Source: Thermosyntropha lipolytica DSM 11003
Lineage (GTDB): Bacteria > Bacillota > Syntrophomonadia > Syntrophomonadales > Syntrophomonadaceae
Direction of reading: 5' to 3'
DNA length: 54,803 nt
Assembly: GCF_900129805.1 (NCBI RefSeq)
Contig: NZ_FQWY01000013.1
Location: 1 to 54,803 of the forward strand
Of the stretch, positions 46,385-54,803 are shown piece by piece. The notes beneath the pieces were generated by a model. The model saw nothing but the letters and a program-made list of their open reading frames with translations. It was not told the origin of the DNA and did no database searches. The first letter of the stretch is position 1; each line of letters opens with the position of its first letter. Both the position numbers and the translations under genes were made by a program.

Positions 46385-47620
46385 ATGTTGAAAAGACCGG
46401 AGCTGGTACTTCCCGCTGGAGATTTGGAAAAGCTAAAAACCGCGATAATTTTTGGAGCTGATGCTGTTTATATCGGGGGCAAAGAATTCAGCCTGCGGGC
46501 CTACGCAGGTAATTTTTCCCTGGAAGAGATGAGGAAAGGCCTGAATTTTGCCCGGTTGCATGGTAGAAAGGTATATGTTACCGTAAATATACTTGCCCAT
46601 AACCGTGATCTAACCAAAATGCCGTCTTATCTGGAAAAGCTAGAAGAGATGAAGGTGGATGGCATAATAGTTTCTGATCCGGGCGTATTAAGGATGGCTA
46701 ACAGGTATGCTCCCTCTATCCCGAAAACTATAAGTACCCAGGCCAATGTAACTAATACCGAGACTGCTTTTTTATATAAAGAACTGGGGGCCAAACGGAT
46801 TGTACTGGCACGAGAACTTACTCTGGAGGAGATAGGGGAGATAAAAAGGGATACAGGGCTGGAAATTGAAGTTTTCGTACATGGGGCTATGTGTGTAGCC
46901 TATTCCGGTCGGTGTCTGCTCTCCCATTATATGACAGGACGCAGTGCCAACCGGGGAGAATGTGCCCATCCCTGCCGATATAGGTATGTTTTGGAAGAAG
47001 AAAAAAGGCCGGGGCAGTATTTCCCTATTGAGGAAGACGAAAGGGGAAGTTATATTTTAAATTCTAAAGATCTATGCCTTATCGAGTATATTCCCCGGCT
47101 TATAGACATAGGGGTGGATGCTTTTAAGGTAGAAGGGAGAATGAAAAGCCCCCTTTATATAGCAAGTGTGGCATCTGTTTATCGCCAAGCTATTGAAGAA
47201 TATATTGCAACAGGAGAAGCTTATAAAGAGGAAGAACTGGCAAGGTGGCTAAAGGAACTTTCCAGGACAGCCAGCAGGCCTTTTACCAATGGCTTTATTG
47301 AAGGGGAATCCCCTTTTATCCAGGATATAAATAAAACTGTCTTAAAAGACCGGGTTGCTTTCTGTGGCATGGTGATAGATTATGATGAGAAAAAACAGAT
47401 GGTTAAGGTGGAGCAGCGAGCTAATTTCGGTGTAGGAGATGAAATGGAAATACTCTTGCCGGCAGGTGATGTTTACCAGTTTACTTTAACTGAACTTTAT
47501 GACGAAGAAGGTCAAGCTATTGACCGGGCCCGCCATGCTAAACAGAAGGTGTTTTTTAAGGTGGATGTTCCTGTACCTCCTTATTCTATTTTGCGCAAGG
47601 GGGAGAACTTGAGTGCTTAA
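46385..47620 (+). CDS. U32 family peptidase (TrhP/YrrO-like)
   Basis: About 411 residues; ATG 46385 preferred with AAAGG nine bases before. N-terminal ELVLPAGDLEKLKTAIIFGADAVYIGG, the cysteine-containing signature FVHGAMCVAYSGRCLLSHYMTGRSANRGECAHPCRYRY and KVEGRMKSPLYIA. U32 proteins of this group are needed for 5-hydroxyuridine formation in tRNA (TrhP) or related RNA hydroxylation, and some were described as collagenases. Cofactor likely an Fe-S cluster. Confidence 0.9.
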   Translation: MLKRPELVLPAGDLEKLKTAIIFGADAVYIGGKEFSLRAYAGNFSLEEMRKGLNFARLHGRKVYVTVNILAHNRDLTKMPSYLEKLEEMKVDGIIVSDPGVLRMANRYAPSIPKTISTQANVTNTETAFLYKELGAKRIVLARELTLEEIGEIKRDTGLEIEVFVHGAMCVAYSGRCLLSHYMTGRSANRGECAHPCRYRYVLEEEKRPGQYFPIEEDERGSYILNSKDLCLIEYIPRLIDIGVDAFKVEGRMKSPLYIASVASVYRQAIEEYIATGEAYKEEELARWLKELSRTASRPFTNGFIEGESPFIQDINKTVLKDRVAFCGMVIDYDEKKQMVKVEQRANFGVGDEMEILLPAGDVYQFTLTELYDEEGQAIDRARHAKQKVFFKVDVPVPPYSILRKGENLSA

Positions 47621-47825
47621 AGGTGATATATATGCTAAAATTGCTCCGGAAAATATTGACCGCATAACTAGGATTATCGAAGCTTATGAAAATGTAGGGA
47701 TAGTTTCTACTGCTGACCGGAAGAATGGACTGGTAATTATAAGAGGAACAGCGGATACTTATGAGGAATTAAAAAGGATACTGCTTAATATGCCGTTTCG
47801 GGTAGAGATTGTAGAAGAAAAATAG
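47613..47825 (+). CDS. DUF4911 protein
   Basis: GTG start, overlapping the U32 gene by eight bases; 70 residues. An ACT/ferredoxin-like fold is suggested by the alternating strands and helices (DIYAKIAPENIDRITRIIEAYENVG, LVIIRGTADTYEELKRIL). DUF4911 proteins are regular companions of U32 genes in Clostridia, so a role with that enzyme is likely. Function not known. Confidence 0.8.
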   Translation: MLKGDIYAKIAPENIDRITRIIEAYENVGIVSTADRKNGLVIIRGTADTYEELKRILLNMPFRVEIVEEK

Positions 47826-47832
47826 AATAAGT

Positions 47833-47884
47833 CCCTCCTTTAAAGCGAATTATAGAGATAGTAAAGCTTTAGAGGAGGGTTTTT
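47833..47884 (+). terminator. Terminator-like stem containing the ribosome binding site of the PBP gene
   Basis: CCCTCCTTTAAAGC (47833-47846) pairs over 14 positions (one G-U) with GCTTTAGAGGAGGG (47866-47879) around a 19-base loop and is followed by TTTTTG. The 3' arm includes the GAGGAGGG ribosome site of the next gene, whose GTG begins at 47885. It should both stop read-through from the DUF4911 gene and hide the ribosome site. Confidence 0.75.
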
Positions 47885-49591
47885 GTGTGTATGAGAATTC
47901 ACCGCATCTATATGCTTATGTTTTTCTTTTTGTTTGTTTTTTCTGCTTTGACCGTAAAGATTGCTTACTATCAGCTGGTTAAAGGTTATACCTTGGCCTT
48001 AGAAGCCAGCTATATGCGGCAAAGGAGTATAGAATTGAAGGAATATGCCCGGGGAGAGATATTTGACCGCCATATGCTCCCTCTTACCAGTATTTCTACC
48101 GGTAAAGCTTTATACTGTTTGCCGCGAGAAATAATCAGCAATTCACCTTATTCTGACCAGGAACGTGCAGTAGGGTCGGCAGCCAGAATTTTAGCCCATA
48201 TACTTAAAGACAGGAGTTATGATGACATATACAATAAACTGGAAAAGGGAATTAAACGCCAGGATACTTTTATACGCCTATTTGATGATTTATCGGAAGC
48301 TGAAAGGGAAAAGATAAACCGTTCTGCTCCAGCAGGGATGGTGGTAGCTCCGGTAATCAAAAGGTATAGAAGTGATGGCTTTTGCTGTCATGTTTTGGGG
48401 TATATAAATGGCAGTGAAAATAGAGGGGTAAGCGGGATAGAATATTTTTATAATGATGTGCTAAGCGAGTATCCGAATTCCGAAGAGCTTACTTCCGTGC
48501 TCGATGCTAGAGGAAAGGTCATAACCGGCCTTATGTTTAGGGTGCGTAAAAAAGAGAATGAAAATCGAGCAGGCGTAGTTTTGACTATTGATAAAAGGGT
48601 GCAGGAAATAGCGGAAGAGGCAGCCGATAAGTACATAAAAAAAGGAGCGGTGGTAGTTCTAGACGTACACAGCAAAGAGATATTGGCTATGGTTAGCCGC
48701 CCTAAATATGATCCCTATCAGATAGGAAAAATAAAAGATGATGAAAGCAGCCCTCTCATTAACCGAGCTCTGACTCCTTATCATCCTGGTTCGCTTTTTA
48801 AAATATTGCTGGCAGCTGCTTTTTTAGAATATGATGTGGCCTCTAAAGAGGAGGAGTATTATTGTGAGGGGGGATACCGATTCAATAATGGTAGGACTAT
48901 TTCCTGCTGGAAAAAAGAAGGGCATGGATGGTTGGATCTGAGAGAGGCTTTTGCTTATTCCTGTAATCCTTTTTTTATAAACCTGGCCTTAAGGTTAGTA
49001 AGAGATAAAATAATGGAAATGGCTGAAAGGATGCATATTGATGAAGGGAAAATAATAGGCTATCAGCCTGTAAAAGATGCTTATGTGAAGATAGAAAAAG
49101 CTGATATGGCAGTAGCTAATGCGGCTTTAGGGCAGCAAGGGATTATGCTGTCACCCCTTAATATAGCTTCTCTTGTGGCTACAATTGCTGATGATGGCTA
49201 TTTTGCACCGCCGGTTTTGGTAAAATACTGGATAGATAAAGAAGGAAGAAAAAATATTGTTTATCCTGAACCCAGGAAGAAGGTTATAAGCCAGGAAACA
49301 GCTAAAGAAATAAGGAAGATGATGAGGCTTGCTGTGACTGAAGGTACCGGGAAAAATGCGGAATTAATGGCGGTCAATGCAGCAGGCAAAACTGCAACCA
49401 GCCAGACAGGAAGATTTAATGAAGAGGAGGAGGAAATATTAAATGCCTGGTTTGGAGGTTTTTTCCCGGCTGACCATCCTCGTTTTGCCGTAGTAGTCCT
49501 GGTGGAGGAAGGGAAAACCGGGGGTACATCGGCAGCCCCTGTTTTTAAAGAGATAGGGGATGAAATGTGCAGATATTTTGATTTTAAATAA
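47885..49591 (+). CDS. Penicillin-binding protein (class B transpeptidase)
   Basis: 568 residues from a GTG (an ATG six bases later is an alternative). N-terminal membrane anchor (about 6-27), dimerisation-type domain (ARGEIFDRHMLPL), then the transpeptidase: SxxK as S303-K306 (HPGSLFKI), SxN as S359-N361 (YSCNPFF) and the third motif K502-T-A (AGKTATSQTG) where KTG is most common. It cross-links peptidoglycan in SpoVD/FtsI fashion. Not enough is seen to assign it to division, elongation or spore cortex. Confidence 0.9.
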   Translation: MCMRIHRIYMLMFFFLFVFSALTVKIAYYQLVKGYTLALEASYMRQRSIELKEYARGEIFDRHMLPLTSISTGKALYCLPREIISNSPYSDQERAVGSAARILAHILKDRSYDDIYNKLEKGIKRQDTFIRLFDDLSEAEREKINRSAPAGMVVAPVIKRYRSDGFCCHVLGYINGSENRGVSGIEYFYNDVLSEYPNSEELTSVLDARGKVITGLMFRVRKKENENRAGVVLTIDKRVQEIAEEAADKYIKKGAVVVLDVHSKEILAMVSRPKYDPYQIGKIKDDESSPLINRALTPYHPGSLFKILLAAAFLEYDVASKEEEYYCEGGYRFNNGRTISCWKKEGHGWLDLREAFAYSCNPFFINLALRLVRDKIMEMAERMHIDEGKIIGYQPVKDAYVKIEKADMAVANAALGQQGIMLSPLNIASLVATIADDGYFAPPVLVKYWIDKEGRKNIVYPEPRKKVISQETAKEIRKMMRLAVTEGTGKNAELMAVNAAGKTATSQTGRFNEEEEEILNAWFGGFFPADHPRFAVVVLVEEGKTGGTSAAPVFKEIGDEMCRYFDFK

Positions 49592-49695
49592 GATGGAACC
49601 AAAATTATTAAAAAAGATGAAAAATAAAGGAGAATCTAATTTGCTGTCGAATTAAAATAAAGTTTGGGCTTGAGAGTAAAAAAGGAGGCGGAAAA

Positions 49696-50334
49696 ATGGA
49701 ACATGTAACGGTTTTAAATAATCCCATAGCGGGGAACTGCATTAAGGCCTTAAGGGATAAGGAAACTAAAACTTCTGATTTTCGCCGGGCTTTGCGCACT
49801 TTAGGTTATCTTTTGGCGGTGGAAGCCTGTCAAAAGCTTAAGACCAAAGAAGATAAGGTAATTACGCCTTTAGAGGTGGAAGCAGTTTGCAGTTATGTTG
49901 ATGACAGCCGGATACTTCTGGTTCCGGTTTTGCGAGCCGGATTGGGGCTGGTAGAGAGCTTTCTTACCTTTCTTCCTTCAGCACGGGTAGCGCATGTGGG
50001 TATGTACAGGGATCACGAAACCCTGGAAGCTAAACCTTATCTTAATAATGTTCCCCCTAATAAAGGAGGAATTGATCAGGTAATTGTTCTGGATCCTATG
50101 CTGGCAACCGGCAACAGTGGGGTTAAAGCCCTTGAATTTGTAGTGGAAAAAGGGTATAAGCCTGAACAGATAATATATGTTTGTGCCTTTGCGGCTGAAC
50201 CGGGTATTAAGCAGGTTCTGAACAAGTTTCCCGGGGTAGAGATAATAACGGCCGTAATAGATCCTATATTGAATGACAAAGGCTATATTGTGCCGGGATT
50301 AGGGGATGCAGGAGACAGATTATATCTGTATTAG
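49696..50334 (+). CDS. upp: Uracil phosphoribosyltransferase
   Basis: 212 residues, AAAGGAGGCGG ahead of the ATG. Converts uracil plus PRPP to UMP. Motifs: VLNNPIAGNCIKALRDKETKTSDFRRAL, PVLRAGLGLVESFL, PRPP loop VLDPMLATGNSG and the uracil-binding DPILNDKGYIVPGLGDAGDRLY. The uracil permease gene follows, making a salvage pair. I found no PyrR-type attenuator in the 104-base leader. Confidence 0.97.
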   Translation: MEHVTVLNNPIAGNCIKALRDKETKTSDFRRALRTLGYLLAVEACQKLKTKEDKVITPLEVEAVCSYVDDSRILLVPVLRAGLGLVESFLTFLPSARVAHVGMYRDHETLEAKPYLNNVPPNKGGIDQVIVLDPMLATGNSGVKALEFVVEKGYKPEQIIYVCAFAAEPGIKQVLNKFPGVEIITAVIDPILNDKGYIVPGLGDAGDRLYLY

Positions 50335-50376
50335 TATTACCGGCTATAAGCTAATATTTATTTGGAGGGATAAAAA

Positions 50377-51651
50377 TTGGCCAAAAGGGAAATAGGGGTA
50401 CAGGAAAGGCTGCCGTTTCTGCACACACTGCCTTTAAGTCTGCAGCATCTTTTTGCTATGTTTGGGGCTACGGTTTTAGTTCCTATAATATTTGGGGTAG
50501 ATCCGGCTACGGTGCTTTTGTTTAACGGTATTGGCACTCTGCTTTATATTTTTATATGTAAAGGAAAGATACCTGCTTATCTCGGTTCAAGTTTTGCTTT
50601 TATTTCCCCGGTGCTAATAGTGCTTCCTAAGTATGGTTATGGTGCAGCTTTAAGTGGTTTTATTGCGGTAGGGTTAGTATTTATCCTGGTAGGGCTTATA
50701 ATAAAAATAATGGGTACTAAATGGATTGATATAGTTTTTCCCCCTGCAGCTATGGGTGCTATTGTAGCGGTAATTGGTTTGGAGCTGGCTCCGGTCGCAG
50801 CTCAGATGGCAGGTTTTATTCCTCCCTCCGGATTTGAGGGGACCTGGGTTCCTGATCCTAAGATGATTACAGTTTCAGTTTTTACCCTGGCGGTTACCGT
50901 TTTTAGTTCTGTACTGTTCAGGGGTTTTTTAGCTATAATTCCGGTTTTGCTAGGTATATTGGCTGGTTATGTCTTATCACTGTTTATGGGGATAGTTGAT
51001 ATAAAACCTATTTTAGATGCCCCCTGGTTTAGTCTGCCCACTATTTATAGGCCAGAATTTAATCCTGCTGCTATAGCTATCATCTTACCTGCTGCCTTAG
51101 TAGTGATTGCTGAACATATCGGACATCTCTTTGTTACCCAGAATATTGTAGGGACTAATATGATAGAGGATCCTGGTTTGCACCGTTCCATCATAGGTAA
51201 TGGTTTATCTACTATGATTTCCGGGTTTTTTGGCTCTACGCCTAATACAACTTACGGGGAAAATATCGGGGTTTTAGCTATAACTAAGGTTTACAGTACC
51301 TGGGTGATTGGAGGAGCAGCGGTTATTGCTATTCTACTTTCCTTTATAGGTAAACTGGCCATGGCTATAAGGGTTATACCTAGTCCGGTTATGGGGGGAG
51401 TATCACTTCTGCTTTTTGGGATTATTGCTGCTTCGGGTATAAGAATGCTGGTAGAAGCAAATGTTGATTATGGCAGGCCGCGTAATCTCATCCTGACTTC
51501 TATTGTTCTTATTATAGGAATAAGCGGGATAAGTCTGCAGCTAGGAGCAGTAGCCTTAAAAGGAATGGGACTGGCAACAGTTGTAGCTATCATATTAAGC
51601 CTCTGTTTTGCTGTACTTGATGTTTTAGGATTAACAGCTGATGAACAATAA
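50377..51651 (+). CDS. uraA: Uracil permease (UraA/PyrP family)
   Basis: TTG start after GGAGGG; 424 residues with about 12-14 hydrophobic segments. NCS2 signatures: LQHLFAMFGATVLVPIIFG at the start, PAYLGSSFAFISP, VVIAEHIGHLFVTQ with the proton/uracil Glu, and the GFFGSTPNTTYGENIGVLAITK motif. It brings in uracil for Upp. Ends in a terminator shared with the convergent marR. Confidence 0.95.
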   Translation: MAKREIGVQERLPFLHTLPLSLQHLFAMFGATVLVPIIFGVDPATVLLFNGIGTLLYIFICKGKIPAYLGSSFAFISPVLIVLPKYGYGAALSGFIAVGLVFILVGLIIKIMGTKWIDIVFPPAAMGAIVAVIGLELAPVAAQMAGFIPPSGFEGTWVPDPKMITVSVFTLAVTVFSSVLFRGFLAIIPVLLGILAGYVLSLFMGIVDIKPILDAPWFSLPTIYRPEFNPAAIAIILPAALVVIAEHIGHLFVTQNIVGTNMIEDPGLHRSIIGNGLSTMISGFFGSTPNTTYGENIGVLAITKVYSTWVIGGAAVIAILLSFIGKLAMAIRVIPSPVMGGVSLLLFGIIAASGIRMLVEANVDYGRPRNLILTSIVLIIGISGISLQLGAVALKGMGLATVVAIILSLCFAVLDVLGLTADEQ

Positions 51652-51663
51652 AATAGTTTTTTT

Positions 51664-51710
51664 AAAATAAATCAGGCAGAGAAACTGCTCTCTGCCTGAT
51701 TTATTTTTTA
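51664..51710. terminator. Bidirectional terminator between uraA and the MarR gene
   Basis: AAATAAATCAGGCAGAGA pairs with TCTCTGCCTGATTTATTT, flanked by A and T runs, so it can act on both strands. Confidence 0.88.
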
Positions 51711-52141
51711 TCTTCATTTAGGCGGTCTATGCTTTCCGAGATGGCATTAAGATTCTGGAAAAAGACTTCTACATCTCCCGGCATGTTGTTCCGCAAATAT
51801 TTGTTGAATTTGCTTCCTTCAGCCAGTATTTTTTCCCCCAATTCCCTGCCTTTGGGGGTGATATAAAGTTTTACCACCCTTCTGTCTTCGGGATACAGCC
51901 TTCTTTCTACCAGGCCTTCTTTTTCCAGCTTATCTACCATAGTAGTCAGGGAAGAATTTTCAATCTGCGCCCGATTGCCGATTTCCGTAAGAGTTGACCC
52001 GTCTTTTTCCAGCAGGGTGAAAAGGATGAAAGATTGAGCCATATTAAGGCCAAATTGGCTCATCTCCTGGGTTATATATTTTTCTACTTTTTTCATAGTG
52101 GCTTTTAACTGGTAGCAAACAAAAGTTGTGAAATCTTCCAT
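51701..52141 (-). CDS. MarR family transcriptional regulator
   Basis: The ATG at 52141 has AAGGAAGGGG at good distance and gives 146 residues; the longer frame lacks a site. Winged helix with recognition region STLTEIGNRAQIENSSLTTMVDKLEKEGLVERR and wing YPEDRRVVKLYITPKGRE. It is divergent from the CoA-transferase gene, with palindromes in the 430-base gap, and so is a good candidate for its regulator. The ligand is unknown. Confidence 0.9.
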   Translation of the reverse strand: MEDFTTFVCYQLKATMKKVEKYITQEMSQFGLNMAQSFILFTLLEKDGSTLTEIGNRAQIENSSLTTMVDKLEKEGLVERRLYPEDRRVVKLYITPKGRELGEKILAEGSKFNKYLRNNMPGDVEVFFQNLNAISESIDRLNEDKK

Positions 52142-52288
52142 ATATACCCCTTCCTTAAAGAATTTATTGGTTAACACTTATTAATAATGCGAAAAATACA
52201 GGTTAGTTGTCAAGATTAAATAGCTTAAGAAAAATTTTTTAAACTTTTTTCGGATTTTTAGTCAGTAATTAAACAAACAGGTATAGCA

Positions 52289-52300
52289 TTTGTTAACAAA
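52289..52300. promoter_or_regulatory. Palindrome TTTGTTAACAAA
   Basis: Perfect 12-bp dyad in the gap between the MarR and CoA-transferase genes, immediately before a TATAAT (52307-52312). Possible MarR operator. Confidence 0.45.
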
Positions 52301-52356
52301 CTAGGATATAATTGATGACAACTAATTACGAATCGAATAAAAAAACATAAAAATAT

Positions 52357-52372
52357 ACAAATCGTAATTTGT
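52357..52372. promoter_or_regulatory. Palindrome ACAAATCGTAATTTGT
   Basis: 6-bp inverted repeat with a 4-base centre; an 8-bp repeat AATTACGA (52324) and TCGTAATT (52362) overlaps it. A typical size for a MarR-family operator. Otherwise I see only AT-rich sequence and a weak TTGTCA...TATAAA pair (52463-52493) in this 430-base region. Confidence 0.45.
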
Positions 52373-52571
52373 AATATGGAGGTGATGAACGGGATAGATT
52401 TTTCTATTTCCTTTTAAATGATACGCTAAAAATATAGCAGATATAAATCCCTTGATTAACTTTTGTCATTAATTTTTATTTTCTAATTATAAAACTAAAG
52501 ACGCAAATATTCAATCTTATAAAAATAACCAGAATGGTATACAAATTGAAGATGAAAGGAGAATTTGGATT

Positions 52572-53918
52572 ATGAGTGATATTGTCAAATGGCAGTACAA
52601 ACAAAAGCTGATAACGGCAGACCAGGCAGTGTCGATGGTAAAGTCGGGAGATAAGATATGGTACAGCGAATTTGCTATGTTTCCCGAGACTTTAGATGAA
52701 GCCCTGGCCAAAAGGGTAGATGAGCTGGAAAATTTGCGGATTAGAAGTGTATGTTACACAAAGGTGCCGAAAATAGTTGAATTGGACCCGGAACGCAATC
52801 ATGTTATCATGGAAGACTGGCATTTTAGCCGGATTTCCCGCAGTTTGCATGATAAAGGCCTTTGCAATTATATTCCTATATCTTATCATCAAGGGCCACG
52901 CATAGTTAAGAAATATGAGGAAGTAGACTATGCGTTTGTAATGGTAGCTCCTGTTGACCCTAAAGGATTTTTTAATTTAGGGACCTCTAATTCAGTTACG
53001 CCTGCTTATTTAAGTAAGGCGAAAAAGATTATTGTGGAAGTTAATAATTCGGTCCCTGTTTGCCTAGGAGGAAATAGTGAATCTATCCACATATCTAATG
53101 TTGATTACATAGTGGAAGGGAAAAATTCGCCTCTGTTCGAGCTGCCACCAGTTAAACCTACGGAAAAAGACTATATTATTGCTGAGTATATAATGAAAGA
53201 GATCGAGGATGGAGCTACTTTGCAGCTGGGGATCGGCGGACTTCCCAATGTTATAGGTGAGAAGATTGCCAAAAGCGATTTAAAAGATCTAGGTGTGCAT
53301 ACGGAAATGCTGGTAGATTCCTTTGTTGATATGTATAATTCGGGAAGGATTACCGGAGCGCGTAAAAATATTGATAAATATAAGATGGTTTATACTTTTG
53401 CTATGGGAACTTCCAAACTGTACAGCTTTTTAGACAATAATCCTATGTGCGCTATTTATCCGGTTAATTATACTAATGACCCTCGCATAATTGCTCTCAA
53501 TGATAAAGTGATAGCCGTGAATAGTGCGGTAGAAATAGACCTTTTCAGCCAGGTATGTTCGGAAAGCTCAGGAACTAGGCATATTTCAGGTACAGGTGGG
53601 CAGCTGGATTTTATTTTTGGAGCTTTTGCTTCCAAAGGAGGCAAAGGATTTATCTGCCTTAATTCCACTTACACCGATAAAAATGGGGTAGTCCATTCCC
53701 GGATAAAACCAACTTTATCCCCGGGGTCGATTGTTACTGTACCTCGTTCGCTGGTACATTATGTAGTGACTGAATATGGCATAGTACAGCTTAAAGGCAA
53801 GTCTACCTGGGAAAGAGCCGAGGCGCTTATCAGTATAGCCCATCCGGATTTTCGGGATGAACTGGTAAAAGCAGCTAAGGAGATGAATATATGGACGAGG
53901 AGTAATAAGATAAATTAA
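52572..53918 (+). CDS. Acetyl-CoA hydrolase/transferase family: butyryl- or 4-hydroxybutyrate-type CoA-transferase
   Basis: 448 residues with AAAGGAG ahead of the ATG. Class I CoA-transferase of the Cat/But branch: the catalytic Glu is E245 in [11 protein letters not shown], with the CoA-site GIGGLPN and the [10 protein letters not shown] motif. Such enzymes exchange CoA between acetate and butyrate, 4-hydroxybutyrate or succinate; the exact acyl partner cannot be read with certainty. In an anaerobe it would serve butyrate formation or use. Probably controlled by the divergent MarR. Confidence 0.88.
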   Translation: MSDIVKWQYKQKLITADQAVSMVKSGDKIWYSEFAMFPETLDEALAKRVDELENLRIRSVCYTKVPKIVELDPERNHVIMEDWHFSRISRSLHDKGLCNYIPISYHQGPRIVKKYEEVDYAFVMVAPVDPKGFFNLGTSNSVTPAYLSKAKKIIVEVNNSVPVCLGGNSESIHISNVDYIVEGKNSPLFELPPVKPTEKDYIIAEYIMKEIEDGATLQLGIGGLPNVIGEKIAKSDLKDLGVHTEMLVDSFVDMYNSGRITGARKNIDKYKMVYTFAMGTSKLYSFLDNNPMCAIYPVNYTNDPRIIALNDKVIAVNSAVEIDLFSQVCSESSGTRHISGTGGQLDFIFGAFASKGGKGFICLNSTYTDKNGVVHSRIKPTLSPGSIVTVPRSLVHYVVTEYGIVQLKGKSTWERAEALISIAHPDFRDELVKAAKEMNIWTRSNKIN

Positions 53919-53928
53919 TAGGCAGAAT

Positions 53929-53969
53929 AGGCAGCAAGAGGCTTAAGGCTTTGAGCTGCCTTATTTATT
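53929..53969. terminator. Probable terminator between the CoA-transferase and convergent gene
   Basis: AGGCAGC and GCTGCCT (7 bp, with inner AAG/CTT pairing) followed by TTATTTATT; it lies across the ends of both convergent genes. Confidence 0.6.
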
Positions 53970-54320
53970 ACCTAAAAAAAGGTTATAAAGAAAAATGAGT
54001 ATATAAATATATACAAATACTTCTATCAGCCTAAAAACAAAAGCCCCTAGGGTATAACCGTACAATTGAGTAAAGGTGCGCTCGGGATGGTTTTTGCGCA
54101 TAGCAGGGTAGGTAGTTATCGTATAGTAAATAAAATAGATAAGAGCACTTAGGGTGATAAAAATAATAAAGCTTTCCAAAACTGCAGCCAGGAGAGCAAG
54201 ATTTTTGAGACCAGGTATAGAAGCTAAATGAGCTATGGCAGCTGTAGCCAGGATAAAAAATATTATATTTCTGATGGAGGCTTTAATTATTTTCCAAAAT
54301 ACCTGGAATTGATTGGACAA
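53961..54320 (-). CDS. Small membrane protein, 119 aa, unknown
   Basis: TTG start with GGAGA nine bases before. About four hydrophobic segments (IIFFILATAAIAHLA, ALLAAVLESFIIFITLSALIYFIYY, GAFVFRLIEVFVYIYILIFLYNLF) make it an integral membrane protein. No signature residues or family recognised. It stands alone between the CoA-transferase and the sigma factor gene. Confidence 0.6.
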   Translation of the reverse strand: MSNQFQVFWKIIKASIRNIIFFILATAAIAHLASIPGLKNLALLAAVLESFIIFITLSALIYFIYYTITTYPAMRKNHPERTFTQLYGYTLGAFVFRLIEVFVYIYILIFLYNLFLGNK

Positions 54321-54419
54321 AGGGCATTCTCCTTTTTGGTTTTTGTTTATTATACCTAATAGATTTAATCTTTGTTAAGTTTTTTTTGAGAAAATAACAT
54401 AATTTACCTGTCAACAAAA

Positions 54420-54449
54420 GTCACAATTTGTATTCTGCCTTCATATAGT
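54420..54449 (+). promoter_or_regulatory. Possible sporulation (sigma-E-like) promoter of sigK
   Basis: GTCACAA and CATATAGT are separated by 15 bases, resembling the sigma-E pattern (-10 consensus CATACA-T). sigK of Bacillus is transcribed by sigma-E, which fits. No good sigma-A pair is seen. Confidence 0.4.
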
Positions 54450-54480
54450 ATAAAGCGGTACTATTTATGGAGGTGGAATT

Positions 54481-54803
54481 ATGAGCACTCTAAGTTTGGT
54501 TTTAGGATTACTGGCATTGATAAAGGGAGGCATTTTACTTTTTGGCTACCTTACCAGCCAGGTTTTCCCTAGGCCGCTTACGGAAGAAGAAGAAAGAGAT
54601 TATTTAAGATGTTTTAAGAATGGGGATGAGGAGGCTCGCGACAGGTTAATCGAGCATAATTTGCGGCTGGTAGCTCATGTGGTGCGCAAATATGAAAACA
54701 GCGGAGAAGATATGGAGGATTTGATTTCGATTGGAGCTATTGGACTAATAAAGGCTATAAGTACATTTGATGAAGATAAAGGGGTTCGTCTGGCAACTTA
54801 TGC
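54481..54803 (+). CDS. sigK: RNA polymerase sporulation sigma factor sigma-K, N-terminal part (runs off window)
   Basis: ATG after ATGGAGGTGG. The first about 20 residues form a hydrophobic pro-sequence ([19 protein letters not shown]) like that of pro-sigma-K, then [70 protein letters not shown] (region 2). The pro-segment is normally cut by SpoIVFB in the mother cell. Only 107 codons are visible; whether the gene is whole or interrupted cannot be said. Confidence 0.92.
   Translation, partial: MSTLSLVLGLLALIKGGILLFGYLTSQVFPRPLTEEEERDYLRCFKNGDEEARDRLIEHNLRLVAHVVRKYENSGEDMEDLISIGAIGLIKAISTFDEDKGVRLATY

Noticed and set aside
47885-49591. Inactive PBP because the third motif is KTA instead of KTG
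   Set aside because: SxxK and SxN are intact and KTA-type third motifs occur, as I recall, in some clostridial PBPs, so loss of activity is not supported.
49592-49695. PyrR-type attenuator before upp
   Set aside because: I find neither a PyrR-binding loop nor a terminator hairpin in the 104 bases.
52376-52417. Leader peptide (13 codons) before the CoA-transferase
   Set aside because: The only SD lies inside the frame or too close to its ATG, and no attenuator follows.

Overview
The window looks like one contiguous stretch of chromosome from an endospore-forming, anaerobic member of the Clostridia. The evidence is a partial pro-sigma-K gene at the right edge, a GerMN lipoprotein, two VanW-type envelope proteins, frequent TTG/GTG starts behind strong GGAGG sites, and the typical Firmicutes block alaS-ireB-ruvX-DUF1292-VanW-mltG-U32 peptidase. 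A butyrate-type CoA-transferase, a 2-hydroxyacyl-CoA-dehydratase-like pair and a complete glycine cleavage system suggest an amino-acid or fatty-acid metabolising anaerobe. A Syntrophomonas-like relative is my guess, not something the sequence proves. I saw no rRNA, tRNA, CRISPR array or prophage.

Layout. 1-1.1 kb: the end of an Rpn-type nuclease gene with a 12-bp tandem repeat, a degenerate transposase scrap, and a tiny membrane-protein gene with its own terminator. 1.2-3.9 kb: a single-gene unit encoding a class III aminotransferase fused to an acyl-ACP-reductase-like (AAR) domain, with a clear promoter and terminator. 4-7.1 kb: a DUF1285-like protein, a DegV fatty-acid-binding protein, a radical SAM protein and an orphan LytTR response regulator. 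7.5-10.6 kb: a ChlI-like AAA+ ATPase and a VWA (ChlD-like) partner, then a short promoter-to-terminator unit that may be a small RNA or attenuated leader. 10.8-18.1 kb: gerM-like lipoprotein, murI, an HgdB-like and HgdC-like pair, an MBL hydrolase, two-subunit fumarase, rph, rdgB-type XTPase and a YfcE-type phosphoesterase.

18.2-27.5 kb is a coherent one-carbon regulon. A glycine riboswitch with a strong intrinsic terminator precedes folD, gcvT, gcvH, gcvPA, gcvPB, lpd and glyA, followed by a terminator and lplA. This one unit covers glycine oxidation, H-protein lipoylation, serine/glycine interconversion and oxidation of methylene-THF. The FolD is unusual because three active-site positions are changed.

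27.5-34.6 kb holds MBL, CofE-like, membrane, PRC-barrel, VanW-less G5-type and extended sirtuin proteins. 34.7-35.4 kb is an autoregulated-looking CsoR-thioredoxin pair. 35.4-39.8 kb has rarA, mnmA, a PRC-barrel protein, two very small genes (zinc ribbon; one-TM protein) and an AI-2E-type permease. 39.9-49.6 kb is the alaS-to-PBP block of translation, DNA repair and cell-wall genes. 49.7-51.7 kb is uracil salvage (upp-uraA). 51.7-53.9 kb is a MarR regulator divergent from a CoA-transferase, with palindromes between them. The window ends with a small membrane protein and the start of sigK.

The strongest leads for something undescribed are the aminotransferase-AAR fusion, the K-to-Q/Q-to-H/D-to-E FolD inside the glycine regulon, the HgdB/HgdC-like pair beside murI, the C-terminally extended sirtuin, and a PBP gene whose ribosome binding site lies in the 3' arm of a 14-bp terminator-like stem.
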